A DNA stretch of 64,000 nt from Aliikangiella marina (GTDB taxonomy: Bacteria > Pseudomonadota > Gammaproteobacteria > Enterobacterales > Kangiellaceae): the NCBI RefSeq assembly GCF_007004765.1, contig NZ_VIKR01000002.1:434001-498000 (forward strand), read 5' to 3'. Positions 21,602 to 27,222 of this stretch are shown in pieces. Made by a program: the position numbers and the translations under genes. Numbering within the stretch: the stretch's first letter is position 1; the number at the start of each line of letters is the position of its first letter. The notes under the pieces are model-generated. The model saw only the letters and a list, made by a program, of their open reading frames with translations. It was not told the DNA's origin and did no database searches.

Positions 21602-22568
21602 TGTCGTCTTCTAAAATCAATCGGTTATTTTTGTCGAAACCAAAAATATCAAAATCTTTTGCAAGGTAGAGATTGCCATCATAATGAAGCCTCGCTTCAT
21701 TCTCGATATCTAAAATGGAACCAGGTCGGCCTATTTCGTCATGATACCTTGGGCTAAAATGTGTCAACACTAAATTAGGTAGTCCAATGCTCTGTGCGAA
21801 GCACGCAACTCTCTCGGCATCGCTATGCTGCGGACCTGTTCCGACTTTTTCAGCGATTTCTTTGGTGTAGGTTGCCTCATGAATAACTAAGTCGGCATCA
21901 CTTGCCTCAATGTTTAAAAGCCTCGGATCATCATTATCGCCACATACGATGATTTTTTTGGATGTTTCCTCCACGATTAGGAAATCATCTGCAAGGCAAG
22001 TTTCTCCTGACGCAAGAACGATATCCTGGCCGCTTTGAATCTTTCCCCAACTGGGTCCTCTGGGGATTTGCTTTTGTTCAAGCTTTTTCAGGTCTAATTT
22101 ATATTTAAAGCTGGTTTGCTCAAAAATATAAGCATAACTTGGTACACGATGCGATAGTGCTACAGTTCTGATTTCAATCTCATTGCTTATTAATAGTTTC
22201 TCTACTTTAGTGACATCATGAAAGTTGATTTTAAAACCTAAATGTAAGTCAGTTGTTTTAATGACCGATTCTATAAAAGATTGAATCGGTTTTGGTGCGA
22301 CAAGTTCAAGCGGAGTATCCTTTCCTGACATCGCTGCGCTAGCGAGTAATCCTGGTAAACCGTAACAGTGGTCACCATGAATATGAGTAATACAAATGGT
22401 TGATAATTTTTTTAAGGAAAGCTTAGTGTGCTGAATTTGGTGCTGCGTTCCTTCACCACAATCGATCAGTATCCAATCTTTTTTGGATTCTGTTGCGATA
22501 GCGATACCGCTGACATTTCGTGTTTTGGAAGGTGTTCCTGAGGACGTTCCGAGAAAGGTAATTTTCAT
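21594..22568 (-). CDS. rnz: Ribonuclease Z (tRNA 3' endonuclease)
   Basis: 324 residues of the metallo-beta-lactamase RNase Z family. The zinc motif is complete (H62-I-H64-G-D66-H67) with later ligands in VALSHRVPSYAYIFE and THFSPRY. The enzyme cuts 3' trailers of tRNA precursors, mainly those without an encoded CCA. In this locus most tRNAs encode CCA, but the Arg(ACG) and the degenerate Pro(TGG) genes do not. Its stop overlaps the nucleotidyltransferase start by eight bases. It lies at the distal end of the tRNA/repair locus, which supports a link with it. Confidence 0.92.
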   Translation of the reverse strand: MKITFLGTSSGTPSKTRNVSGIAIATESKKDWILIDCGEGTQHQIQHTKLSLKKLSTICITHIHGDHCYGLPGLLASAAMSGKDTPLELVAPKPIQSFIESVIKTTDLHLGFKINFHDVTKVEKLLISNEIEIRTVALSHRVPSYAYIFEQTSFKYKLDLKKLEQKQIPRGPSWGKIQSGQDIVLASGETCLADDFLIVEETSKKIIVCGDNDDPRLLNIEASDADLVIHEATYTKEIAEKVGTGPQHSDAERVACFAQSIGLPNLVLTHFSPRYHDEIGRPGSILDIENEARLHYDGNLYLAKDFDIFGFDKNNRLILEDDND

Positions 22569-22627
22569 TCTTATTCTTAAACTGATTAAGTTGCATTATT
22601 CGATTCAATGAATAATGTGTGCGGCGA

Positions 22628-23194
22628 CTAGCCGTAACTAAGTCGCCGCATGTTCTTGGAGAAGCCTTTGGTTAGGAATTCCATTTGGTCAGCAAGAATA
22701 TTTCTATTGGCAAGCGCCAAATATTCAAACTTGTTGGGTCGGAACGGAATGGCTAACAGCTTCATTCCTGCTTCTTCAGGAGTGCGACAGCCTTTGTGAT
22801 TATTGCACGCTTTACATGCTGCGACGCAATTTACCCAGTTGTCTTTTCCTCCTCGTGCCCTTGGAATAACATGGTCACGAGTCAAGTGTGAGTGACCAAA
22901 AGTTTTTCCACAATACATACACAAGTAGCCGTCTCGTTGGAACAGCGATAAGTTTGACAGTTTGGGAGTGCGAGAGTCGTGAGCATGAATGATACCCTCG
23001 ACAGCAATCACAGAAGCAACATCCAACACCGACTGTTTGCCAGTTAAACGAGAATGTCCACCATGCAATCGCACGGTATTTTCGCCGTAAGTCCAAACAA
23101 TTTGGCCTTTAGCATAAAGACAGGCAGCTTGTTCGACATCAATCCATTCGATTGCTTGCCCAGCCTTATTTAAACGCAAGATTTGTGCTTGCAT
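22628..23194 (-). CDS. HNH endonuclease family protein
   Basis: 188 residues from the ATG at 23194, which has GAGGAG nine bases upstream; a start five codons earlier lacks this spacing. The HNH zinc-finger nuclease core is clear: C92-x-x-C95, D107-H108, N122, C127-x-x-C130 and H133. Stand-alone HNH proteins of this shape are common chromosomal genes whose targets are unknown. It is just downstream of the last tRNA (Cys) and upstream of rnz on the same strand. A role as a homing endonuclease for the interrupted tRNAs is conceivable but unsupported. Confidence 0.85.
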   Translation of the reverse strand: MQAQILRLNKAGQAIEWIDVEQAACLYAKGQIVWTYGENTVRLHGGHSRLTGKQSVLDVASVIAVEGIIHAHDSRTPKLSNLSLFQRDGYLCMYCGKTFGHSHLTRDHVIPRARGGKDNWVNCVAACKACNNHKGCRTPEEAGMKLLAIPFRPNKFEYLALANRNILADQMEFLTKGFSKNMRRLSYG

Positions 23195-23376
23195 CGTAAC
23201 TCTCCTCATCGTTAAAAGCGTTTCAACAATTTGGTTTTCGTAATGCGTAAGTGATCTTGAACGATAATAAGTCGTATCTTGTGCGTTTTCTTTTAAGAAT
23301 CTTATAAGCAGTCTATATTAAATACCCGTGACATTAAAATAGGTTTCAATAATTATTTATACAAAAATTGAAAATT

Positions 23377-23452
23377 TGGAGGGCCGAGTCGGAATTGAAC
23401 CGACCTGTAATAGGGTTGCAGCCTATTGCATTAATCTCTCTGCCATCGGCCC
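23377..23452 (-). tRNA. tRNA-Cys(GCA)
   Basis: Full cloverleaf: acceptor GGGCCGA/TCGGCCC, anticodon arm ATAGG-CTGCAAC-CCTAT, T arm GTCGG-TTCAATT-CCGAC, U73 and encoded CCA. The D arm is slightly unusual. It is the last tRNA of the array before the HNH gene. Confidence 0.92.
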
Positions 23453-23469
23453 TTATGAGGATTAACCAA

Positions 23470-23548
23470 AATTCGCCCAAACAAAGAAACATCCATGTAC
23501 CTTATCCGTTTAATCCCAATAGCCGGGATAAATATCGTCAAGCGAATT
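23470..23548 (-). other. tRNA-like remnant with a CTA-bearing loop
   Basis: A 7-bp closing stem (AATTCGC/GCGAATT) encloses a 5-bp hairpin ATCCC-GGCTATT-GGGAT and a second stem AAAC...GTTT. The hairpin loop would present CTA (amber) but lacks U33. D and T arms are not normal and no CCA is encoded. It is either a decayed tRNA or a chance fold. Confidence 0.35.
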
Positions 23549-23554
23549 CAAGTT

Positions 23555-23629
23555 TGGAAGCTCCGGCTAGACTCAAACTAGCAATACGAGAGTCAAAGTC
23601 TCATGTGTTTTCGGTTACACTACGGAGCT
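23555..23629 (-). tRNA. tRNA-Gln(TTG), divergent
   Basis: Acceptor AGCTCCG/CGGAGCT, anticodon arm TGAGA-CTTTGAC-TCTCG, T stem GCTAG/CTAGC and encoded CCA. The T loop is TTTGAGT (C56 changed) and the D loop AACCGAAA lacks the GG pair, so the elbow contact is abnormal. Confidence 0.8.
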
Positions 23630-24472
23630 ACTTCAAAAGGGAAATAAAAGAATGGTTGAGAGTTACACCATTTGCGTAAAAGCTTTTGAGACATTACCGT
23701 CTAAATTGCTAAACCTAAACGTTCTTCTCTACTCCGCTCCCTGTCGACAAAGTTGTCGCCCAAGTCGCACTTTTACATGACGGCCTTTGTTGATGAGTGG
23801 CTTTTCTCATGTTGCAGTTAATGTTTCTGCATTCGTTTTACCGTTTACCTTGCGGGCAATAAAGTGGCGCTAACCACACCGTGCAAACTTATACAAACCA
23901 GATTTCACCTTGCGGGATCTATCCGCTCCTGATTCACTAGCGTGTCAGGAATTTTCGTCATTTACTTTTAACTGCCTGAGGCGTCTTTGCGTTTTTTTAG
24001 ATAGATTTTCTGTCTATTGATTTCCAATAATCATTAAAAACAAACCAACCAAGAAGCGCACCTCATGTAGTTTTATTATCTTTTGGATAACAAAATGCTA
24101 CGCTCCTAATGTCGTTTCCCTCGCGAAAGGTACTTTTCGACAATGTTTCAAGAAACCGTACTTGCCAGCTCCTATAACATTGAAATAAAGCAATTAGCTG
24201 CTAACTTTTCACCTTATTTCTACTCTTTAGCTCACTTACTTCCCTTTGTTTGCATCCGGTAGTCGCGTGCAAGGCGACAATAATTACCCTAGTGTTACCC
24301 AGGTAATTACTTTTCCAGCAAAGCTTGATAAGTTAATCCGACTGGTCGAATTATTTTGAGCTTCAGCTTGCATGAAATGACCCTTGCTTTCCGAAGAAAA
24401 CACTGGCGATGAGTTGTTGGATTCTCATCTTTGATTGCCTTACGGCAACTGTCTGTGTCATGCCACAAAAAC
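23630..24472 (-). other. 843-base spacer inside the tRNA array
   Basis: No intact tRNA or credible gene was found. Several short hairpins are present, for example TCCTGA...TCAGGA near 23926-23950 and TAATTACC...GGTAATTA near 24281-24310. A CTTGCGGG block occurs twice, near 23848 and 23909. It may hold heavily decayed tRNAs; the missing Thr isotype could be among them, but I cannot fold one. Confidence 0.4.
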
Positions 24473-24548
24473 TGGCACCCTCGGTAGGACTCGAACCTAC
24501 CCATCCTAGTTTCGAAGACTAGAGCTCTTCCATCTGAGCTACGAGGGT
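24473..24548 (-). tRNA. tRNA-Arg(TCG)
   Basis: Canonical cloverleaf: acceptor ACCCTCG/CGAGGGT, D arm GCTC...GAGC, anticodon arm CTAGT-CTTCGAA-ACTAG, T arm GTAGG-TTCGAGT-CCTAC, G73 and encoded CCA. Confidence 0.95.
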
Positions 24549-24560
24549 ATAAATTAAAAT

Positions 24561-24713
24561 TGGTGTCTTTGGTTGGAATATTCAGGCCTTCCTTGGCCTT
24601 CACACTTCGTGCCATCGTCGTTCCTCAGATGTTCGGCAGCGTTCCGACGCTGTTCGTCAAACCAACGTCTCGAGATCTTCAAACTCGCGTTAATCCACCT
24701 CAGCTACAAAGAC
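24561..24713 (-). tRNA. tRNA-Phe(GAA)-like with an insertion in the T loop
   Basis: Acceptor GTCTTTG/CAAAGAC, A73 and encoded CCA; anticodon arm CGAGT-TTGAAGA-TCTCG gives GAA (one T-T mismatch); T stem GTTGG/CCAAC. The T loop is 85 bases (24577-24661) instead of 7 and holds two hairpins, CAGCG/CGCTG (24637-24652) and AGGCC/GGCCT (24584-24599). The D arm GCTGAGGTGG...CGC is weak. It is either an interrupted tRNA needing excision or a dead or decoy RNA. Confidence 0.65.
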
Positions 24714-24729
24714 ATAAAATTCAAAATTA

Positions 24730-24769
24730 AAAGTCGTTGAACAAGATAATTTGTTCAACGACTTTTTTT
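24730..24769. terminator. Strong 15-bp hairpin with U-run inside the array
   Basis: AAAGTCGTTGAACAA pairs perfectly with TTGTTCAACGACTTT around a five-base loop. On the plus strand it is followed by T8; on the minus strand by TTTTAATTTT. It could end transcription either way between the Phe-like and Lys tRNAs. Confidence 0.75.
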
Positions 24770-24773
24770 CTCC

Positions 24774-24819
24774 ACCGAGTACGGACTCACACCGTCATAC
24801 CTGTTTCATTGCACCTCGG
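24774..24819 (-). other. Mini tRNA-like element A (acceptor plus T-arm only)
   Basis: On the minus strand CCGAG pairs with CTCGG, and a T-arm-like hairpin ACGG-TGTGAGT-CCGT sits one base before the 3' arm. A 19-base linker replaces D and anticodon arms. No CCA is encoded. Confidence 0.4.
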
Positions 24820-24838
24820 AAGACAATGATGGAATGTT

Positions 24839-24916
24839 TGGTGGGCCGCCCGAGATTCGAACTCGGAACCTTCCGGTTAAAAGCCGGATGCTGCTTCGCT
24901 ATTGAGCTAGCGACCC
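24839..24916 (-). tRNA. tRNA-Lys(TTT)
   Basis: Acceptor GGGTCGC/GCGGCCC (one G-T pair), anticodon arm TCCGG-CTTTTAA-CCGGA, T arm CCGAG-TTCGAAT-CTCGG, A73 and encoded CCA. The D arm is slightly shortened. Confidence 0.93.
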
Positions 24917-24922
24917 TAAACT

Positions 24923-24998
24923 TGGTAGCACTTATCCGAGTCGAACGGATGACCTATTGTATGTAAGACAATGGTTCTACCAATTGAGCTAAAGTGCT
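24923..24998 (-). tRNA. tRNA-Val(TAC)
   Basis: Acceptor AGCACTT/AAGTGCT, anticodon arm ATTGT-CTTACAT-ACAAT, T arm ATCCG-TTCGACT-CGGAT, A73 and encoded CCA. Canonical fold. Confidence 0.95.
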
Positions 24999-25004
24999 TT
25001 TATT

Positions 25005-25131
25005 TGGTCCCCAGAGCGGGTTACGATCCTGCTACCTCACGCTTATCAGGCGTGTGCGACCTACATGGATGTAGGAAGTGTAGATTTTGCAGGAGCAAAA
25101 AATCTGCCTCTGCCGATTGAGCTATCTGGGG
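25005..25131 (-). tRNA. tRNA-Ile(GAT) with a 49-base insertion in the D stem
   Basis: Acceptor CCCCAGA/TCTGGGG, anticodon arm CACGC-CTGATAA-GCGTG, A73 and encoded CCA. Between GAG and C of the D-stem 3' strand lies a 49-base insert (25059-25107). Removing it restores the usual GAGCGCA junction of tRNA-Ile. The insert has two hairpins, AGATTTT/AAAATCT and CCTACAT/ATGTAGG. The T loop ATCGTAA is abnormal and the T stem has one A-C mismatch. Confidence 0.75.
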
Positions 25132-25133
25132 TA

Positions 25134-25186
25134 TAATCGAGTAAGGACTTTCACCTTGACGGGTCTGTAGGATGAAACCTCGATTA
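25134..25186 (-). other. Mini tRNA-like element B (acceptor plus T-arm only)
   Basis: On the minus strand TAATCGAG pairs with CTCGATTA (8 bp), and the hairpin AAGG-TGAAAGT-CCTT stands one base before the 3' arm, as in element A. A 21-base linker replaces D and anticodon arms. It ends three bases before tRNA-Ile. Confidence 0.45.
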
Positions 25187-25204
25187 AATTTCATCATCGT
25201 AATG

Positions 25205-25296
25205 TGGTGCGCCGAGAGAGATTCGAAGTCGTGTGCGACCCCAGCTCAGAACCCGAGGCTTAAACCCGGTATGTATGCCAGTTCCATCACCGGCGC
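25205..25296 (-). tRNA. tRNA-Leu(TAA) with hairpin insertion in the T arm
   Basis: Acceptor GCGCCGG/TCGGCGC, anticodon arm CCGGG-TTTAAGC-CTCGG, long variable region, A73 and encoded CCA. A GTCG-CACA-CGAC mini-hairpin stands directly before the T loop TTCGAAT; without it TGGGG can pair with CTCTC. The same block occurs in the degenerate tRNA-Pro at 25894. Confidence 0.8.
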
Positions 25297-25308
25297 GTGA
25301 ATTAATGT

Positions 25309-25383
25309 TGGAGGGAACAGAAGGAATTGAACCTTCGACCAACTGCTTAACAGGCAGTCGCTCTTCCGCTGAGCTATGCTCCC
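25309..25383 (-). tRNA. tRNA-Asn(GTT)
   Basis: Acceptor GGGAGCA/TGTTCCC (one G-T pair), D arm GCTC...GAGC, anticodon arm ACTGC-CTGTTAA-GCAGT, T arm GAAGG-TTCAATT-CCTTC, T73 and encoded CCA. Confidence 0.94.
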
Positions 25384-25389
25384 CTAAAT

Positions 25390-25465
25390 TGGCGATCCTA
25401 TGGAGATTCGAACTCCAATAACTTGGTAGAAAGCCAAGTGTCCTAAACCACTAGACGATAGGATC
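25390..25465 (-). tRNA. tRNA-Glu(TTC)
   Basis: Acceptor GATCCTA/TAGGATC, anticodon arm CTTGG-CTTTCTA-CCAAG, T arm TGGAG-TTCGAAT-CTCCA, G73 and encoded CCA. The D arm GTCTAGTGGTTTAGGAC is typical of tRNA-Glu. Confidence 0.95.
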
Positions 25466-25470
25466 AAATT

Positions 25471-25545
25471 TGGTGGAGAAGATGAGATTCGAACTCACAC
25501 TTACTTGTTTGCAAAACAAGCGCTCTCCCATTGAGCTACTTCCCC
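25471..25545 (-). tRNA. tRNA-Ala(TGC)
   Basis: Acceptor GGGGAAG/CTTCTCC (one G-T pair), anticodon arm CTTGT-TTTGCAA-ACAAG, T arm GTGAG-TTCGAAT-CTCAT, A73 and encoded CCA. It lacks the G3-U70 of normal tRNA-Ala in its usual form, although a G-T pair does occur at position 3-70. Confidence 0.9.
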
Positions 25546-25559
25546 AGTTGATTGTTAAT

Positions 25560-25633
25560 TGGCAGGGAGTGAAGGAATCGAACCTCCGCAGTTGGGATTG
25601 GAATCCAATGTTCTTCCATTAAACTAACTCCCC
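25560..25633 (-). tRNA. tRNA-Trp(CCA), slightly degenerate
   Basis: Acceptor GGGGAGT/ACTCCCT (terminal G-T), anticodon arm TTGGA-TTCCAAT-CCCAA with an A-C mismatch at the loop, T-loop TTCGATT, G73 and encoded CCA. G73 favours Trp over Gly(TCC), which normally has U73. Confidence 0.8.
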
Positions 25634-25647
25634 ATTCTAATTAAAGG

Positions 25648-25720
25648 CACCCTCGGTAAGATTCGAACTCACATTTCCAGGCTTCGTAAACCTGTGCTCA
25701 TCCATTTGAGCTACGAGGGT
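25648..25720 (-). tRNA. tRNA-Arg(ACG), no encoded CCA
   Basis: Acceptor ACCCTCG/CGAGGGT (the same stem as tRNA-Arg(TCG) in this array), anticodon arm CAGGT-TTACGAA-GCCTG, T arm GTGAG-TTCGAAT-CTTAC, G73. The following bases are CCT rather than CCA, so CCA addition would be needed. Confidence 0.88.
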
Positions 25721-25729
25721 ATAAAATTT

Positions 25730-25804
25730 TGGCGGTGCCACCGGGAATCGAACCCGGCGCTAATCATAGACAGTGATTAATGTTTGCCACTACACTATGG
25801 AACC
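25730..25804 (-). tRNA. tRNA-Asp(GTC)
   Basis: Acceptor GGTTCCA/TGGCACC with one mismatch at pair 4, anticodon stem TAATCA/TGATTA with loop CTGTCTA, T arm CCGGG-TTCGATT-CCCGG, G73 and encoded CCA. Confidence 0.9.
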
Positions 25805-25810
25805 TAAAAT

Positions 25811-25886
25811 TGGTCGGAGTTACTGGACTTGAACCAGTGATACAAGGTCCCAAACCTTGGGTGTTGCCAGACTACACTAAACTCCG
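25811..25886 (-). tRNA. tRNA-Pro(TGG)
   Basis: Acceptor CGGAGTT/AACTCCG, anticodon arm CAAGG-TTTGGGA-CCTTG, T arm ACTGG-TTCAAGT-CCAGT, A73 and encoded CCA. Confidence 0.94.
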
Positions 25887-25893
25887 TAAAAAA

Positions 25894-25986
25894 TGCTCTC
25901 GGCAGTAAGATTTGAAGTCGTGCGCGACCCCGGCACGACATCTCCACTCCAAATGGAGGACTCTGACCAGACTGAGCTACACCGAG
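25894..25986 (-). tRNA. Degenerate tRNA-Pro(TGG) with T-arm hairpin insertion
   Basis: Acceptor CTCGGTG/TGCCGAG with wobble pairs, anticodon arm CTCCA-TTTGGAG-TGGAG. Before the T loop TTCAAAT lies a hairpin GTCGTGC/GCACGAC; part of it is nearly identical to the insertion in tRNA-Leu(TAA). The T stem cannot pair well and the 3' end reads A-GCA instead of CCA. It is probably not a working tRNA as written. Confidence 0.65.
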
Positions 25987-25993
25987 ATAAAAT

Positions 25994-26069
25994 TGGTTGC
26001 GGGTAACAGATTCGAACTGTTGAGCTACTGGATATGAGCCAGTTATGTTGACCACTACACCAACCCGCA
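25994..26069 (-). tRNA. tRNA-Met(CAT)
   Basis: Acceptor TGCGGGT/ACCCGCA, anticodon arm ACTGG-CTCATAT-CCAGT, T arm AACAG-TTCGAAT-CTGTT, A73 and encoded CCA. Elongator Met is most likely; a lysidine-type Ile cannot be excluded. Confidence 0.9.
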
Positions 26070-26075
26070 AAAAAA

Positions 26076-26149
26076 TGGAGCAGAACTCGAGACTCAAACT
26101 CGATCCTTCTGGATGGAAGCCAGAAATGCAATCAATACACCAGTCCTGC
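26076..26149 (-). tRNA. tRNA-Gly(TCC), divergent
   Basis: Acceptor GCAGGAC/GTTCTGC, anticodon arm TCTGG-CTTCCAT-CCAGA, T stem TCGAG/CTCGA, T73 and encoded CCA. The D loop ATTGATT has no GG and the T loop is TTTGAGT, the same erosion seen in tRNA-Gln(TTG). Confidence 0.83.
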
Positions 26150-26150
26150 T

Positions 26151-26234
26151 TGGTGGGAGACCTTGGATTCGAACCAAGCAAGCACGTGGCATCCGATTTA
26201 CAGTCGGACTGAGTTCCCAAGACTCACATCTCCC
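26151..26234 (-). tRNA. tRNA-Tyr(GTA)
   Basis: Acceptor GGGAGAT/GTCTCCC, anticodon arm TCCGA-CTGTAAA-TCGGA, long variable arm, T loop TTCGAAT, A73 and encoded CCA. Its whole anticodon arm is identical to the first arm of the double-anticodon RNA near 29441. Confidence 0.94.
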
Positions 26235-26287
26235 ATTCAAAATATACGAGCATCATGTTGACTGCTCGTCACTTTACGAAAACCAAA

Positions 26288-26300
26288 TTGTTAAAGAACG
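26288..26300 (-). promoter_or_regulatory. boxA-like antitermination element ahead of the main tRNA array
   Basis: On the minus strand GTTCTTTAACAATTT closely matches the boxA of gammaproteobacterial rRNA leaders (TGCTCTTTAACA). It stands about 55 bases upstream of tRNA-Tyr, after a terminator. boxA recruits Nus factors so that untranslated RNA is not terminated, which fits a long tRNA transcript with internal hairpins. Confidence 0.6.
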
Positions 26301-26319
26301 TCGCCAAAAAAGCATAAAA

Positions 26320-26352
26320 AAACCCGGTTAAGAAAATGTCTCAACCGGGTTT
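26320..26352. terminator. Terminator upstream of the main tRNA array
   Basis: AAACCCGGTT pairs with AACCGGGTTT. The minus-strand transcript reads into TTTTTTT, a good terminator for the upstream three-tRNA segment. Weak T-rich sequence also follows on the plus side. Confidence 0.8.
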
Positions 26353-26816
26353 AAAAATATTTTTTATTTTTAAATTTCGAGACATTTTTTCAGCCTCGAA
26401 AAATCTTCGAAGCTAGTTAGTTTTTATCACTCCCAAATAAACCAATGCGTTCCTGACCGCCAGGCTGACACATTGGTTTTATCGCTGGCCAACTTATGGC
26501 TGAATAAATTGTTGAAAGATGATTTAAATATTTCATTGTTAAATAGTTCTATAAAAGTCAAACCAATAAGGACTTTCGCCCTCTAAATTATGTTGTGTAT
26601 TAAACATGTAAAAATATAACGAGTCAACAGTTGATTTGAAATATATTCAATTAAAACAGTGGGTTATGCTGTTTTTAGGGTGAGTTATATCCTTCACCTC
26701 TAAACATGAATTCAAAATATTTTTTTGAAACAGACCCATTCAATTTCAAAATAAATTACCGTTTTATTAATCTACTTATTGCCAACTAATTCTCCTGTTT
26801 GTGTTAGCTAAAAATT
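26353..26816. other. 464-base spacer between two tRNA groups
   Basis: No gene seen. It contains a strong imperfect hairpin at 26439-26479: outer stem AAACCAATG/CATTGGTTT, inner CCTG/CAGG. It also has the block AAGGACTTTCGCC near 26570, which resembles the T-arm-like part of element B. Confidence 0.4.
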
Positions 26817-26907
26817 TGGCGGAGAGTAGTGGAGTCGAACCCACACGAGTCTGTTAACCTCCTAACGGTTTTCAAAACCGCGGCCACCGCCAATTGGCTG
26901 CCTTTCC
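26817..26907 (-). tRNA. tRNA-Ser(TGA), degenerate
   Basis: Anticodon arm GCGGT-TTTGAAA-ACCGT, long variable arm, G73 and encoded CCA fit Ser. The acceptor GGAAAGG/ACTCTCC has two mismatches and the T arm appears to carry one extra base before TTCGACT. Confidence 0.8.
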
Positions 26908-26918
26908 TAAAATTTATT

Positions 26919-26995
26919 TGGTGCCCAGGGAGAGACTCGAACTCTCAATAAACAGGGTCTAAACCTGCAGCGTATGCCAATTCCGCCACCTGGGC
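26919..26995 (-). tRNA. tRNA-Leu(TAG), short variable arm
   Basis: Acceptor GCCCAGG/CCTGGGC, Leu-type D arm GGCGGAATTGGCATACGC, anticodon arm GCAGG-TTTAGAC-CCTGT, T arm GAGAG-TTCGAGT-CTCTC, A73 and encoded CCA. The variable region is only about 5 bases, much shorter than in normal tRNA-Leu. Confidence 0.88.
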
Positions 26996-27012
26996 CTGTA
27001 AAAAATCATCAT

Positions 27013-27089
27013 TGGGGTAACCAATCGGCTTCGAACCGATACCATCCGGAATCACAATCCGGGACTCTACCTATTGAGCTATGGCTACC
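27013..27089 (-). tRNA. tRNA-His(GTG)
   Basis: Acceptor GTAGCCA/TGGTTAC with the His-specific extra G at -1 opposite C73, anticodon arm CCGGA-TTGTGAT-TCCGG, T arm ATCGG-TTCGAAG-CCGAT and encoded CCA. Confidence 0.93.
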
Positions 27090-27124
27090 ACAATGGTGAC
27101 TTGCTTATAAACGGCTTAGATAAA

Positions 27125-27160
27125 AACAAAAAAGCCGCAAGTTTTTAGGCTTGCGGCTGA
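27125..27160 (-). terminator. Terminator of the slipin operon
   Basis: On the minus strand AGCCGCAAG pairs with CTTGCGGCT, followed by TTTTTTGTTTTT. It lies about 65 bases after the small ORF at 27223 and 35 bases before tRNA-His, so tRNA-His, -Leu and -Ser need read-through or their own promoter. Confidence 0.85.
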
Positions 27161-27222
27161 AGAAAACTATAAATGAATTTTCATCTTATCCGGAAGCCGA
27201 CGCTTCCAAATAAGGAAGCGGG

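Noticed and set aside
22628-23194. HNH protein as the homing endonuclease that placed the tRNA inserts
   Set aside because: It is a complete stand-alone HNH gene of a common chromosomal type, not inside any insert. Possible but without evidence.
23368-23679. Plus-strand frame over tRNA-Cys and tRNA-Gln
   Set aside because: It covers the complement of real tRNAs; no ribosome site and no protein-like pattern.
24307-24615. Minus-strand frame through tRNA-Arg(TCG) and the Phe insert
   Set aside because: It translates tRNA sequence (SSDGRALVFETRMG is the typical tRNA shadow), so it is not a gene.
25134-25186. Group II intron fragment, because GTGAAAGTCC occurs in element B
   Set aside because: Only this short match; no domain V, no reverse transcriptase and no intron boundary.
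24751-26331. Several 60- to 140-codon frames across the main tRNA array on both strands
   Set aside because: All are made of tRNA complements; frames such as VGRPRFELGTFRL are known tRNA-derived artefacts.
26442-26476. Integron attC-like hairpin
   Set aside because: Lacks the RYYYAAC/GTTRRRY boxes and no integrase is present.
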